DNA of 64,000 nucleotides from Pseudomonas ovata (GCF_003131185.1 NZ_QFFU01000003.1:62001-126000); one strand, 5' to 3'; numbered from the stretch's first letter, positions 16,781-26,014 are shown. Translations and numbers: made by a program. The notes: generated from the sequence alone by a model not told the origin.

Positions 16781-18181
16781 ATGAGCACTGCAAATTTCGC
16801 TGACCGCGACCTGATTCGCGCCAGCTTTTCCCGCGCCATGTCGCACATGTACCAACAGGAGGTGCCACTGTACGGCACCTTGATGGAACTGGTGGCCGAG
16901 ACCAACGCTGACGTATTCAAACACCAGCCCCAGCTCCTGGACAGCCTGAAGAAAACCGGCGAAATCGAGCGCCTGGACATGGAGCGTCACGGCGCCATTC
17001 GTGTCGGCACCCCGCAGGAACTGGCGACTCTGGCGCGCCTGTTTGCGGTCATGGGCATGCAGCCGGTGGGCTATTACGACCTGACCCCGGCCGGCGTGCC
17101 GGTGCACTCCACCGCTTTTCGTGCCGTGCATGAAGACGCCCTGCAGGTCAGCCCGTTCCGGGTGTTCACCTCGCTGCTGCGCCTGGAACTGATCGATAAC
17201 GCCGAGCTGCGCGCTTTCGCATCTCAAGTTCTGGCCAAGCGTTCGATCTTTACCCCGCGTGCGCTGGAACTGATCGCCCAGGATGAGCGCGATGGCGGCC
17301 TGAGCGAATCCGAGGCGGCCGAGTTCGTCGAACAAGCGCTGGAAACCTTTCGCTGGCACAACACCTCGACCGTGTCGCTGGGCGAATACCAGCAACTGCT
17401 GGCCCAGCACCGGCTGATCGCCGACGTGGTGGCCTTTCGTGGTCCGCACATCAATCACCTGACCCCACGCACCCTGGACATCGACACCGTGCAGAGCGGC
17501 ATGCCACTCAAGGGCATCACACCCAAGGCGGTGGTCGAAGGTCCACCGCGCCGCCAGCACCCGATCCTGTTGCGCCAGACCAGCTTCAAGGCGCTGGAAG
17601 AGCCGATCACCTTTGTCGGCCAGGGCGTCAACGAGTCAGGCAGCCATTCGGCACGCTTCGGCGAGATCGAACAACGCGGGGCCGCGCTGACACCCAAGGG
17701 CCGTGCGCTGTACGACCAGTTGCTCAATGCGGCGCGTGATGAACTGGGTGAATTCCCCAACGAAGCCAATGCCGTGCGTTACGCGCAGTTGCTGGAGAAG
17801 GCCTTCAAGGATTTCCCCGATGACCTGCACGCCATGCGCACGCAGGGCCTGGCCTACTTCCGCTTCTTCGCGACCGATAAAGGCCTGGACGCGCGCAGCA
17901 GCGAGCTGCCGCTCAAGGATCTGGAAGCCTTGATCGAGGCCGGCCATATCGATTTTGCGCCACTGGTGTACGAGGACTTTCTACCCGTCAGCGCGGCGGG
18001 TATTTTCCAGTCCAACCTGGGCGACGACTCGCAGGCGCACTACTCGGCCAGCTCCAACCAGCAGCAGTTCCAGCTCGACCTGGGACGCGAGACCATCAAT
18101 GAGTTGAAGCTGTACGCCGACACCCAGCGTCGTTCACTGCTGGAATGCTCGACACAACTGCGGGTGCCGCCGCTGGTATAA
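16781..18181 (+). CDS. hglS: 2-oxoadipate dioxygenase/decarboxylase (DUF1338)
   Basis: A 466-residue Fe(II)-dependent enzyme that converts 2-oxoadipate to D-2-hydroxyglutarate with loss of CO2, the last dedicated step of this lysine route. The metal ligands reported for P. putida HglS (His70, His226, Glu near 294) fit His70 in MERHGAIRVG, His226 in GPHINH and Glu295 in ARFGEIEQRG. The substrate-binding Arg74 is also present. A TTG-initiated frame opens at 16745, but ATG at 16781 has a GCGGAGA ribosome-binding site. It follows the aminotransferase by 46 bases, consistent with an operon. A D-2-hydroxyglutarate dehydrogenase is not in the window. Confidence 0.93.
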   Translation: MSTANFADRDLIRASFSRAMSHMYQQEVPLYGTLMELVAETNADVFKHQPQLLDSLKKTGEIERLDMERHGAIRVGTPQELATLARLFAVMGMQPVGYYDLTPAGVPVHSTAFRAVHEDALQVSPFRVFTSLLRLELIDNAELRAFASQVLAKRSIFTPRALELIAQDERDGGLSESEAAEFVEQALETFRWHNTSTVSLGEYQQLLAQHRLIADVVAFRGPHINHLTPRTLDIDTVQSGMPLKGITPKAVVEGPPRRQHPILLRQTSFKALEEPITFVGQGVNESGSHSARFGEIEQRGAALTPKGRALYDQLLNAARDELGEFPNEANAVRYAQLLEKAFKDFPDDLHAMRTQGLAYFRFFATDKGLDARSSELPLKDLEALIEAGHIDFAPLVYEDFLPVSAAGIFQSNLGDDSQAHYSASSNQQQFQLDLGRETINELKLYADTQRRSLLECSTQLRVPPLV

Positions 18182-18248
18182 ACCGCTTCAGCCACGACTG
18201 GCTAAAACACCCTGCTGCGCCGTTCCCGCTTTCCCGGCTGAAGCGGTT
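18181..18248. repeat. Inverted repeat between convergent hglS and LysR gene
   Basis: A perfect 13-bp inverted repeat (AACCGCTTCAGCC at 18181-18193, GGCTGAAGCGGTT at 18236-18248), followed by CCGGCCGGTCCTGCAGG. It resembles a second class of Pseudomonas REP. It begins at the hglS stop codon and may terminate or insulate the two converging transcripts. Confidence 0.6.
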
Positions 18249-18283
18249 CGCCCCCGGCCGGTCCTGCAGGAATGGCGTCTACA

Positions 18284-19225
18284 TCAGGTTGCGCCGTTCC
18301 CGGCCAGCACCGATCCTGCACCGGCTTCATTCACCAGCCAGTCGTGCACTGCACGGCGGGCCGGGGTGTTCAGGGCGCCTTCGCGGTAGACCAGCACGTA
18401 CTTCTTGCGTGCCTTGATCGGCTGGCCGAACGGCACGATCAGCGAGCCTTGCACCAACTCGTCGGTGATCAGGGTCTTGCGCGCAATCGCCACGCCCATG
18501 CCCATACGCGCCGCCTCGATGGTCAGGTGGTTGCGGTTGAAGGTATGCCCGCGCCGCACATCCACGCCGGCGGCCCCGATGGCGGCCAGGTAGAACTCCC
18601 ACTCGGCATATTCATAACTGCCCCGCCAGGCAGTGATGTCGTGCAGCAACGGGTAATGCACCAGTTGCCCGGGGCCGTCCAGCGGCGGGCGGCCTTCGAG
18701 CAAGGCCGGCGAGCAGACCGGAAACAGTTCCTCCTCCAGCAGCGGCGTGGTCAGAAGCCCCGGATAGCTGCCGTCATTAAGATCGATGGCCAGGTCGAAA
18801 TCGTCGTCGCGCAACGAGCCACTGCTGTCTTCGGCAATGATGCGCAGCTGGATATCGGGAAAGGCTTGCTGCAAGCCCGGCAGGCGCGGCATCAGCCATT
18901 TATGCAGGAACGAGGGAATCGAGCGCAGCTTGAACACGCCGCCGATACGCCCCGAATACAACAGCCGCAATTCATCGCTGATGCGGCTTTGCACCTCGTT
19001 GGCCACCAGCGCCAGGCGCTGGCCTTCAGCGGTCAATTCCAGCCCGCGCCCAACCCGGTGAAACAGGGCAAAGCCCAGGCGCTCTTCGAGCTGGCGCATC
19101 TGCTGGCTGATGGCTCCCGGGGTGACGTGCAGCTCATCGGCGCAGCGGGTAAACGACAGGTGCCGCGCCGCACAGGCAAAGACCTGCAGCCACGCGTGCA
19201 TCTGGGCATTGAAGATTCGGCTCAT
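18284..19225 (-). CDS. LysR-type regulator divergent from serine dehydratase
   Basis: A 313-residue LysR-family regulator of the GcvA-like group. The helix-turn-helix is [36 protein letters not shown] (about 13-48), followed by a typical effector domain. It is transcribed away from the L-serine dehydratase gene; the two starts are 125 bases apart and share a promoter region. Control of that gene by serine, glycine or threonine is a reasonable guess from position. It converges with hglS and could instead act elsewhere. Confidence 0.88.
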   Translation of the reverse strand: MSRIFNAQMHAWLQVFACAARHLSFTRCADELHVTPGAISQQMRQLEERLGFALFHRVGRGLELTAEGQRLALVANEVQSRISDELRLLYSGRIGGVFKLRSIPSFLHKWLMPRLPGLQQAFPDIQLRIIAEDSSGSLRDDDFDLAIDLNDGSYPGLLTTPLLEEELFPVCSPALLEGRPPLDGPGQLVHYPLLHDITAWRGSYEYAEWEFYLAAIGAAGVDVRRGHTFNRNHLTIEAARMGMGVAIARKTLITDELVQGSLIVPFGQPIKARKKYVLVYREGALNTPARRAVHDWLVNEAGAGSVLAGNGAT

Positions 19226-19350
19226 TGAGGAGTTCTGCTAATACGTTGCATAGGAACAATCGTTTGTCGTTTCACGGTGCCCAGCCAAAGATAGCCCCAT
19301 TACAGATGAGGTCATTGCGCCTCAGGCTACTTATCCCAAGGGTGCACCAG

Positions 19351-20727
19351 ATGGCTATCAGCGTCTTCGACATGTTCAAAATCGGCATCGGGCCTTCCAG
19401 CTCGCACACGGTAGGGCCGATGCGTGCCGGAGCATTGTTCGTCACCGACCTGCGCGAGCAAAACCTGCTCGACAGCGTAGAGCGGATGGAGGTGCGATTG
19501 TACGGCTCTCTGTCGGCCACTGGCATCGGCCATGCTACTGATCGCGCGACCGTCATGGGCCTGATGGGCGAATGGCCCGACCAGGTTGATCCCAGCGCAG
19601 TCAATGAGCGGATCGAAGCCCTGCTTCACACCCACCAGTTGCTGCTGGGCGGCGAACGGGAAATTGAATTCGTCTGGCAACGCGATATGCGCCTGCTCGA
19701 CGAAAGCCTGGACTTCCATCCCAATGGCATGACCCTGTGCGCCTATGGCAAGAGCGGCGAGCTGTACGAGCAGACCTACTATTCGATCGGGGGCGGCTTT
19801 GTCATCGACGCCCGGCAAGCGGCCAGCGGCACACTGGATGGCGACAGCACCGTGCTGCCTTATGACTTTTCCAGCGGTAAGGAACTGCTGGCGCTGTGCA
19901 AGACCCATAACATGAGCATCTCGACGCTGATGATGGAGAACGAAAAGGTCTGGCGCAGCGAAGCCGAGATCCGTGAAAAACTCATGGGCATCTGGGAGGC
20001 GATGCAGGCCTGCGTCAACAAGGGCCTGAAGGAACAGGGCATTTTGCCCGGCGGGCTGAATGTACGCCGCCGTGCCTATCGCCTGCACCAGAACCTGTTG
20101 AATCTGGACAACCCCAATGTCATCGGTTCGACCATGAGCGCGATGGAGTGGGTCAACCTGTTCGCCCTGGCAGTCAATGAAGAGAACGCCGCCGGCGGGC
20201 GCATGGTGACGGCGCCCACCAATGGCGCGGCCGGCATCGTGCCAGCCGTGCTGCACTACTTCATGAAATTCAATCCGGCCGCCAACGAAGACGACGTAGT
20301 GCGGTTTTTCCTCAGCGCTTCGGCCGTCGGCATCCTGTGCAAGAAGAATGCGTCCATCTCTGGTGCTGAAGTCGGCTGCCAGGGCGAGGTGGGCTCGGCC
20401 TGCGCCATGGCTGCCGCCGGTATCGCCGAAATTCTCGGTGCCACGCCCTCGCAAGTAGAGAACGCTGCCGAAATCGGCCTGGAGCACAACCTCGGCCTGA
20501 CCTGCGACCCGGTGGGCGGCCTGGTCCAGGTGCCCTGCATCGAGCGCAATGCCATCGCCGCCGTCAAGGCCATCAACGCCGCGCAGATGGCGCTGCGCGG
20601 CGATGGCGAACACTTCATCTCCCTTGACCAGGCAATCCGCACAATGCGTGATACCGGTGCCGACATGCACGACAAGTACAAGGAGACCTCACGCGGCGGC
20701 CTGGCGGTCAGCCTCGTGGAGTGTTGA
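19351..20727 (+). CDS. sdaA: L-serine ammonia-lyase, iron-sulfur type
   Basis: A 458-residue single-chain L-serine dehydratase that deaminates serine to pyruvate using a [4Fe-4S] cluster. The beta domain starts [21 protein letters not shown]. The alpha domain shows [18 protein letters not shown], the cysteines in [20 protein letters not shown], and [19 protein letters not shown] at 19351 (AAGGG eight bases upstream) is preferred over an open frame from 19225, because [16 protein letters not shown] is the normal N-terminus. The final 20 bases overlap the 3' end of the convergent YciE-like gene. Pseudomonas has sdaA and sdaB paralogues; I cannot tell which this is. Confidence 0.93.
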   Translation: MAISVFDMFKIGIGPSSSHTVGPMRAGALFVTDLREQNLLDSVERMEVRLYGSLSATGIGHATDRATVMGLMGEWPDQVDPSAVNERIEALLHTHQLLLGGEREIEFVWQRDMRLLDESLDFHPNGMTLCAYGKSGELYEQTYYSIGGGFVIDARQAASGTLDGDSTVLPYDFSSGKELLALCKTHNMSISTLMMENEKVWRSEAEIREKLMGIWEAMQACVNKGLKEQGILPGGLNVRRRAYRLHQNLLNLDNPNVIGSTMSAMEWVNLFALAVNEENAAGGRMVTAPTNGAAGIVPAVLHYFMKFNPAANEDDVVRFFLSASAVGILCKKNASISGAEVGCQGEVGSACAMAAAGIAEILGATPSQVENAAEIGLEHNLGLTCDPVGGLVQVPCIERNAIAAVKAINAAQMALRGDGEHFISLDQAIRTMRDTGADMHDKYKETSRGGLAVSLVEC

Positions 20728-21286
20728 GCGACTGCTTGTCAGCGTCGCGCCCGGCAGGTCTTTGCCGGGCACGTGCCTGATCGTCTTCTTCGGTCGCCTG
20801 CCCGGCGCTCTGTTCGGCAATCATGGTCAGCTTCTGATCGGCAGACTTCTCTTCGTCCAGCGTCTTGCGCAATAGCTTGGCGGCGTCCTTGATGCCGAGC
20901 TGATTGGCCATGGCGATCAAGGTGCCATAACTGGCGATTTCATAGTGTTCCACCTTCTGGCAGGCCGCGATCAGGCCGGCATCGAGCACATGACCACGCT
21001 CGACCTCCTCGATCAACTCCTTGCCCTCCTCGATCAGGCCTTCCATGGCCAGGCACTTGACGCGCTTGAGTCTGAAATTCGAAGCCTCGACCAACTGGTC
21101 GATGCGCTCGATCTGGCCTTGGGTTTCTTCCAGATGAGACTTGAAAGCCTCCTGCAATGCTTCATTGGTGGCGGCACGAGCCAGTTTCGGCAGGGCCTTG
21201 GTGAGTTGTTTTTCGGCACTGTAGACGTCGGACAGTTCGTGGATAAACAGGTCGTCCAGCGTCTTTCTGCTTGCTGTTCTGCTCAT
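20708..21286 (-). CDS. YciE/YciF-type ferritin-like protein (DUF892)
   Basis: A protein of about 192 residues with the DUF892 ferritin-like helical bundle: [27 protein letters not shown] near the N-terminus, [15 protein letters not shown], and [20 protein letters not shown] with the conserved acidic/His pairs expected for a di-metal site. The last ~35 residues are charged and probably disordered ([18 protein letters not shown]). Relatives are induced in stationary phase and stress; their biochemical role is unclear. The start at 21286 ([14 protein letters not shown]) is chosen because an upstream ATG at 21298 directly abuts the AAGGG motif. It overlaps the sdaA end by 20 bases, tail to tail. 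Confidence 0.82.
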   Translation of the reverse strand: MSRTASRKTLDDLFIHELSDVYSAEKQLTKALPKLARAATNEALQEAFKSHLEETQGQIERIDQLVEASNFRLKRVKCLAMEGLIEEGKELIEEVERGHVLDAGLIAACQKVEHYEIASYGTLIAMANQLGIKDAAKLLRKTLDEEKSADQKLTMIAEQSAGQATEEDDQARARQRPAGRDADKQSLNTPRG

Positions 21287-21506
21287 CGCGGGTTTCATCC
21301 CTTCAGATTGACGGCGTGAGATTGACGGCACGGGAGGCACAGTACGCTTCCCTCGTGAAGTCGACCGGGCGCGCAGCCACCCTGTTCAGCACAGCCGACG
21401 AACAGTCATGGGACGGACATGTATTTTGGGAGTGGGGACGAGGCGGGATGCAGACAAGGTGTCATGAATCGATGGTCAGGCGGAGGCTGACCCAGATGCT
21501 GGAATG

Positions 21507-21578
21507 TGTCCCCTGCAGGAATCGAACCTGCATCTAGCCCTTAGGAGGGGCTCGTTCTATCCGTTGAACTAAGAGGAC
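21507..21578 (-). tRNA. tRNA-Arg (CCT anticodon)
   Basis: The minus strand gives GTCCTCT...AGGGGAC acceptor arms, an AGCCC-CTCCTAA-GGGCT anticodon arm with anticodon CCT, and a GCAGGTTCGATTCCTGC T-arm. The discriminator base is A and no CCA is encoded. Confidence 0.93.
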
Positions 21579-21951
21579 TCAACATCAACTGAAATGACCT
21601 GAAGACTTGCCATCAGGTGCTGGGCATTTTACGCAAAAACAAGGATTTAGCAAAAACTTCGTGCCCTCGCTGTGGACCCGAGACGCTGAACGGTATCCTG
21701 CATGAATAGCCATCCCTCTGTCTTGTCAGCCATTGCCGACACAATCCTGAGGATACGGTTCCGTGCCCTTGTCGTGCAATTTGCAATCTCCCAAATGGCC
21801 AGCATTGCAAAACGCAAGGCCAAGAGCTTTGAATGCAAGAGTAAACCATTGATTTATATGATTTTTTTTAAGTAAAGAAACTGGCATGCACGCTGCATTA
21901 TCTCTTTCAAGCGAGCAGACTTTTTTCTACCCTCCGGCGCAGGTACTCAAA
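21579..21951. other. Intergenic region downstream side of tRNA-Arg(CCT)
   Basis: No gene, integrase or attachment-site duplicate is recognisable. It contains the tRNA promoter on the minus strand and the leader of the small plus-strand gene at 21952. The segment 21836-21905 is unusually AT-rich for this genome. Confidence 0.5.
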
Positions 21952-22194
21952 ATGAACATGATCCTCACCGCGTTGAACGCAACAGCCCTGGTGGCCCTGG
22001 TGACTTTTCATTTTCAAGGCACTGCCAGCCAGGAGACCCAGCTGAACAATCATGCACAGATCCAGCACACCCTGCGCCAGACGCCTCAACTGGCAATCAT
22101 GGCTGACAAAGGCGCCAACCCGGCTATGCTGACCAATGACGCGCAACAGATGCCCCAGGCAACAAGCAGTGCGGCACAGCGCTGGGTCTTCTGA
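21952..22194 (+). CDS. Small exported or membrane-anchored hypothetical protein
   Basis: An 80-residue ORF starting MNMILTALNATALVALVTFHF, a hydrophobic N-terminal segment that could be a signal sequence or anchor. A polar Gln/Asn/Thr-rich remainder follows (QETQLNNHAQIQHTLRQ, QQMPQATSSAAQRW). A weak AGGT ribosome-binding site precedes the ATG. I do not recognise the family. It is followed 40 bases later by another small membrane protein gene on the same strand, possibly co-transcribed. Confidence 0.55.
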   Translation: MNMILTALNATALVALVTFHFQGTASQETQLNNHAQIQHTLRQTPQLAIMADKGANPAMLTNDAQQMPQATSSAAQRWVF

Positions 22195-22234
22195 ACCGTC
22201 TCTAGCAGCATCATCCCCACATGAGAGAGCCGCC

Positions 22235-22420
22235 ATGTCGAAATCCGCACTGTCATTTCTGATCCTGACCCTGATGGCCATTGCCACTGACCTGCTGTTA
22301 CTCGACCAGGCCCCCGCCTTCAGTACTGCAGCCAAGGCTATCGCCGGGGTATCTGGCAGCCTGTTCTTCGGCGCCCTCATCATCGGCCGTCGCTTCAAGT
22401 TCGATCCGGTATTGCGCTGA
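22235..22420 (+). CDS. Small two-helix membrane protein, hypothetical
   Basis: A 61-residue protein with two hydrophobic stretches (SALSFLILTLMAIATDLLLL and AIAGVSGSLFFGALIIGRRF) and a short basic C-terminus. GAGAGAG precedes the ATG at 22235 with good spacing. This start is preferred over the longer open frame from 22136, which overlaps the previous gene. Function unknown. Confidence 0.6.
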   Translation: MSKSALSFLILTLMAIATDLLLLDQAPAFSTAAKAIAGVSGSLFFGALIIGRRFKFDPVLR

Positions 22421-22938
22421 GGCTGAATCTGTCGCATCGCACCTTCAGAACCTCCTGCCCCACCCAGAGTTCAATCAACCTTTCACGCTGATGGTCGTAC
22501 TGGTCTGACGTCATGGCCAGGCATCGGCGACATGATCCAGCCCTCTCTCTGCTTCACCCTCTCCTGCTCCCAGTCATGACGCTCGCCCTTCACAGCGCGT
22601 TTGTCGGACCGGATTCGTATTCGTTTCCATAACCATCTACGCTCTGAATACAGGTAGCCATGATGGCAAAAAGCAGTCAGACGTTCACCACACCGACAGC
22701 AAAGCGACAGCTTCCCCGCTATGCAAAGTAATTCGCAATTCTGATAATCGGTGCTGGCCAAACGCCTTTATCTGAGTCAATATTTGTCACAGATTTGACG
22801 CCAAGTAATCGTCGTAATGGGGCATGATGCTGACCCCCCGATAGCGCGGTTGAACATTTGGCCAAATGGATTGTCATACGTGGACAAGCTTGCGGCCATT
22901 TGCTAGAACCGCTTCCCCTGAACTAACCGGTTAAATAT
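22421..22938. other. Long intergenic region upstream of amrZ
   Basis: About 520 bases with no convincing gene. It should hold the amrZ promoter. The 14-bp palindrome at 22855-22868 (annotated separately) is the only strong symmetric element. A 92-codon minus-strand frame (22483-22761) lacks a ribosome-binding site and family resemblance. Confidence 0.5.
22855..22868. promoter_or_regulatory. Palindrome upstream of amrZ, candidate autoregulatory site
   Basis: CATTTGGCCAAATG is a perfect 14-bp palindrome 70 bases before the amrZ start. A partial half site, GGCCATTTG, follows at 22894-22902. AmrZ recognises GGC/ATT-type sequences and represses its own gene in P. aeruginosa, so autoregulation is plausible; the match is by eye. 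Confidence 0.4.
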
Positions 22939-23265
22939 ATGAGCCCTATGAAACAGGCTACTTATTCCAGCCGTACGGCTGACAAGTTCGTCGTCCGTCT
23001 ACCCGATGGCATGCGTAATCGTGTGCAAGAGGTGGCCAAGAATCATCACCGCAGCATGAACTCGGAAATCATTGCTCGCCTCGAGCAGAGTCTGATCCAG
23101 GAAGGTGCCTTTGGCGACGAGCCAAGCGTGCGCCTTGATAGCCCTGAGCTGACCCTGAACGAACGCGAACTGCTTCAGCGTTTCCGTCAACTTTCACACC
23201 GGCAACAGACTGCACTGGTATCGCTGATTGCACACGATACCGAACTTGCGAACGAAGAGTCGTAA
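22939..23265 (+). CDS. amrZ: Ribbon-helix-helix regulator AmrZ
   Basis: A 108-residue Arc-family DNA-binding protein, nearly collinear with P. aeruginosa AmrZ/AlgZ. The beta-strand residues that contact DNA there (Lys18, Val20, Arg22) correspond to Lys16, Val18 and Arg20 in [27 protein letters not shown] forms the two helices. The C-terminal half ([28 protein letters not shown]) is the tetramerisation domain. AmrZ controls alginate and other exopolysaccharides, flagella and c-di-GMP genes in pseudomonads. A strong bidirectional terminator separates it from the convergent mgtE. Confidence 0.94.
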   Translation: MSPMKQATYSSRTADKFVVRLPDGMRNRVQEVAKNHHRSMNSEIIARLEQSLIQEGAFGDEPSVRLDSPELTLNERELLQRFRQLSHRQQTALVSLIAHDTELANEES

Positions 23266-23352
23266 GCGATGTGCACGCTGTTAAAGCCAGCTCACTGCTG
23301 GCTGTTTTAAGGTTATAAAACGCCCCGTTAGTTGTAGGACGTTTCTTCAGGC

Positions 23353-23386
23353 CACAAAAAAACCGCTTTAAAGCGGTTTTTTTGTG
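23353..23386. terminator. Bidirectional terminator between amrZ and mgtE
   Basis: A perfect 34-bp palindrome with AAACCGCTTT/AAAGCGGTTT arms flanked by A-run and T-run on both strands. It serves both converging genes. Confidence 0.93.
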
Positions 23387-23402
23387 CGTGCCATTTAACC
23401 AA

Positions 23403-24845
23403 CTAAAGCAGAAAGACCGTTGCCAGCCCCAGGAAGATAAAGAACCCTCCACTGTCGGTCATGGCCGTGATCATCACGCTGGCCCCCATTGCCGGGTCAC
23501 GCCCGAAACGCACCAGGGTCATCGGAATGGTCACGCCCATGAAGGCTGCCAGCAGCAGGTTGAGGGTCATCGCAGCGGTCATCACCACACCCAGCGACCA
23601 GCTGTCATAGAGCAGGAAAGCCACGACCCCGATCACACCACCCCACACCAGGCCATTGACCAGCCCGACCGCCAGCTCTTTGCGCAACAGGCGCGCGGTA
23701 TTGCCGGTACTGACCTGATCGAGCGCCATGGCGCGTACGATCATGGTAATGGTCTGGTTACCGGAGTTGCCCCCGATACCGGCGACGATCGGCATCAGCG
23801 CTGCCAGCGCCACCAGCTTCTCGATGGAACCCTCGAACAGGCCGATGACCCGCGACGCCAGGAAGGCGGTGATCAGGTTGACGGCCAGCCACGCCCAGCG
23901 GTTGCGCAATGAACGCCAGACCGAAGCGAAGATGTCTTCATCCTCACGCAGACCGGCCATGCTGCGCACTTCGCTTTCGCTTTCTTCACGGATCAGGTCG
24001 ACCATTTCATCGATGGTCAGACGGCCGATCAGCTTGCCGTTCTTGTCCACCACCGGCGAGGAAATCAGGTCATAACGCTCGAATGCCTGCGCGGCCTCGT
24101 AGGCGTCACCTTCAGGGTGGAAGCTGACCGGGTCGTTGGCCATGACATCGGCGACCTGCCGCTCCGGGTCGTTGACCAGCAGGCGCTTGATCGGCAGCAC
24201 GCCCTTGAGTACGCCATCGCTGTCGACGACAAACAGCTTGTCGGTGTGGCTGGGCAGCTCCTTGAGCCGGCGCAGGTAGCGCAACACCACTTCCAGGCTG
24301 ACATCCTCGCGGATGGTCACCATCTGGAAGTCCATCAGCGCACCGACCTGCTCCTCATCGTAGGACAGCGCCGAACGCACACGCTCGCGTTGCTGGGCAT
24401 CCAGCGTTTCCATCAATTCATGGACCACATCGCGCGGCAGCTCGGCCGCCAGGTCCGCCAGTTCATCGGCGTCCATGTCGCGGGCAGCGGCCAGCAACTC
24501 ATGATCGTCCATGTCGGCGATCAGGGTTTCGCGTACCGCGTCCGAGACTTCAAGCAGGATGTCGCCGTCGCGCTCGGCCTTGACCAGCTGCCAGACCGTC
24601 AGGCGGTCTTCCAGCGGCAAGGCTTCAAGGATATAGGCGACGTCGGCGGAGTGCAGGTCGTCGAGCTTGCGCTGCAGCTCGACCAGGTTCTGCCGGTGTA
24701 CCAGGTTTTCCACGCGGTCCTGGTGCTGGCTTTCCTGACGATGGGTCAGGTCTTCGACAAGACGCTGGCGGTGCAGCAGGTCGATGACTTGCGCCAGACG
24801 ATCCTGCAGGCTTGCCTGCGTTTTTTTTACTTCTCTTTCGGTCAT
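23403..24845 (-). CDS. mgtE: Magnesium transporter MgtE
   Basis: A 480-residue Mg2+ channel. It has a cytoplasmic MgtE N-domain (superhelical, about 40-140), a CBS pair (about 145-270, with SDGVLKGVLPIKRLL and DKNGKLIGRLTIDEMVDLI) that senses cytosolic Mg2+, a plug helix and five transmembrane helices at the C-terminus. These include the pore-lining PIVAGIGGNSGNQT and TAAMTLNLLLAAFMGVTIPM. Start at 24845 (MTEREVKKTQ) follows a GGAG site; the open frame extends ten codons further but without support. It is a single gene transcribed toward amrZ. Confidence 0.94.
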   Translation of the reverse strand: MTEREVKKTQASLQDRLAQVIDLLHRQRLVEDLTHRQESQHQDRVENLVHRQNLVELQRKLDDLHSADVAYILEALPLEDRLTVWQLVKAERDGDILLEVSDAVRETLIADMDDHELLAAARDMDADELADLAAELPRDVVHELMETLDAQQRERVRSALSYDEEQVGALMDFQMVTIREDVSLEVVLRYLRRLKELPSHTDKLFVVDSDGVLKGVLPIKRLLVNDPERQVADVMANDPVSFHPEGDAYEAAQAFERYDLISSPVVDKNGKLIGRLTIDEMVDLIREESESEVRSMAGLREDEDIFASVWRSLRNRWAWLAVNLITAFLASRVIGLFEGSIEKLVALAALMPIVAGIGGNSGNQTITMIVRAMALDQVSTGNTARLLRKELAVGLVNGLVWGGVIGVVAFLLYDSWSLGVVMTAAMTLNLLLAAFMGVTIPMTLVRFGRDPAMGASVMITAMTDSGGFFIFLGLATVFLL

Positions 24846-25167
24846 AGGCGAACTCCACCCCCAGCAGCGGAGCACGCCAGGGGATCAATCAGGTGAGACT
24901 TGATTGGTGAAATGTGATGTCAAGTAACTACTGGGTAAGTCCATGGAGGTATTCCATAAGCCCCGGCGGGGCTGACGGGCGCAATGATACACCGCTTTGG
25001 CCGGATAGCATGTGAGAAAATTCGGGCAAGAACAGATGCTTGCAGCACAAACCTAACAATCGTGCGAGTCAGTATTACTACGACGTCACATCCTGCGAAG
25101 AAAACACGCTCGCCGCTGCAATCAAGTCGCACTAGGCTGTGGCGGATCAGTCATGGAGGACTCGACG
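24846..25167. other. Divergent intergenic region mgtE / DUF4124 gene
   Basis: About 320 bases holding the promoters of both divergent genes. I see no gene. I looked for an Mg2+-sensing M-box or ykkC-like leader in front of mgtE and did not recognise one. A short CCCCGGCGGGG inverted repeat lies at 24961-24971. Confidence 0.45.
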
Positions 25168-25656
25168 ATGCCTATTCAGACCGCCCGCACCCTGATAGGT
25201 GCCCTGCTCTGCCTGCCGCTTGCAAGCCAGGCCACCAGCACTGTCCAGCGCTGCGAGGACGCCAGCGGCGCCATCACCTACACTTCGCTGGGCTGCCAGG
25301 CCGAGCAGCACAGTCAGCAGGTCAATGCCTACAACGCACCACCTGGCAGCCTGCAGCACCTGCTGCCTTCGGGCAGAGCCGACAGAGCGGCACGCACAGC
25401 GCCCAGAGAGCTTGTGGTGGTCGGCCAGCACGATGACGGTTGCGGCAACCGCCTGAGCGCGGAACAACGGCGCAGCGCGATCATCAACCAGCGCACCCCG
25501 GCCGGCATGACCCGGCGCGACGTCGAAAGCCTGCTGGGTCGTCCCGACAAGGTCTCCCAACGCAACGGCGAGATGCGCTATCACTACGCACAGAAAGGTG
25601 GACGCAGCCACCAGGTAACATTCGACGAAGACGGCTGCGTAAAAGGAAAACGCTGA
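25168..25656 (+). CDS. Exported DUF4124 domain protein
   Basis: A 162-residue exported protein. A signal peptide (about 1-24, LIGALLCLPLASQA) is followed by a DUF4124 domain (VQRCEDASGAITYTSLGCQ). The C-terminal portion (TPAGMTRRDVESLLGRPDKVSQRNGEMRYHY) resembles the SmpA/OmlA-type fold that often follows such domains. ATG at 25168 has GGAGG eight bases upstream and is preferred over 25153. Function unknown, probably periplasmic or envelope-associated. It is terminated by the hairpin at 25665. Confidence 0.82.
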   Translation: MPIQTARTLIGALLCLPLASQATSTVQRCEDASGAITYTSLGCQAEQHSQQVNAYNAPPGSLQHLLPSGRADRAARTAPRELVVVGQHDDGCGNRLSAEQRRSAIINQRTPAGMTRRDVESLLGRPDKVSQRNGEMRYHYAQKGGRSHQVTFDEDGCVKGKR

Positions 25657-25664
25657 CCAAACAA

Positions 25665-25692
25665 AAAGCCCGTATCTTTCGATACGGGCTTT
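25665..25692. terminator. Bidirectional terminator, DUF4124 gene / tRNA-Arg
   Basis: AAAGCCCGTATC and GATACGGGCTTT form a 12-bp perfect stem around a TTTC loop. It ends the DUF4124 transcript on the plus strand and the tRNA transcript on the minus strand. Confidence 0.88.
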
Positions 25693-25700
25693 CTGATGTT

Positions 25701-25777
25701 TGGTGCACTCGACAGGATTCGAACCTGTGACCGCTCGGTTCGTAGCCGAGTACTCTATCCAGCTGAGCTACGAGTGC
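25701..25777 (-). tRNA. tRNA-Arg (ACG anticodon), copy 3 in transcription order
   Basis: A 77-nt gene with GCACTCG/CGAGTGC acceptor stem, anticodon ACG in CTACGAA, T-arm ACAGGTTCGAATCCTGT and encoded CCA. Its sequence is identical to the two copies upstream at 25938 and 26108. Confidence 0.96.
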
Positions 25778-25901
25778 ATTTGTTGGTGCGCATTATAGGC
25801 CAGGAAATTATTCTGTAAAGCGATTTTTTAAAATAAATTCAACGACTTACGACAACAGAAAATAACCGGGCTTTGTTGAAATACAGCAGCCGGAAAAGCA
25901 G

Positions 25902-25929
25902 AAAGCCCATACCTTTCGATATGGGCTTT
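25902..25929 (-). terminator. Terminator-like hairpin between tRNA-Arg copies
   Basis: AAAGCCCATA/TATGGGCTTT, a diverged copy of the hairpin at 25665 in the same position relative to a tRNA 3' end. The terminator-tRNA unit therefore appears duplicated as a block. Confidence 0.75.
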
Positions 25930-25937
25930 CTGGTGTA

Positions 25938-26014
25938 TGGTGCACTCGACAGGATTCGAACCTGTGACCGCTCGGTTCGTAGCCGAGTACTCTATCCAGC
26001 TGAGCTACGAGTGC
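25938..26014 (-). tRNA. tRNA-Arg (ACG anticodon), copy 2
   Basis: Identical in sequence to the gene at 25701, with encoded CCA. It is followed (minus strand) by the hairpin at 25902-25929. Confidence 0.96.

Noticed and set aside
21507-21951. tRNA-Arg(CCT) as an integration site for a genomic island
   Set aside because: No integrase and no direct repeat of the tRNA 3' end were seen nearby, and the genes on both sides look like core genes.
23353-23386. 34-bp palindrome as an operator for amrZ or mgtE
   Set aside because: It lies between two converging 3' ends and has T-runs on both sides, so a bidirectional terminator explains it.
24846-25167. Mg2+-sensing riboswitch before mgtE
   Set aside because: No M-box-like conserved blocks recognised by eye in the 320-base leader; a covariance-model search would settle it.
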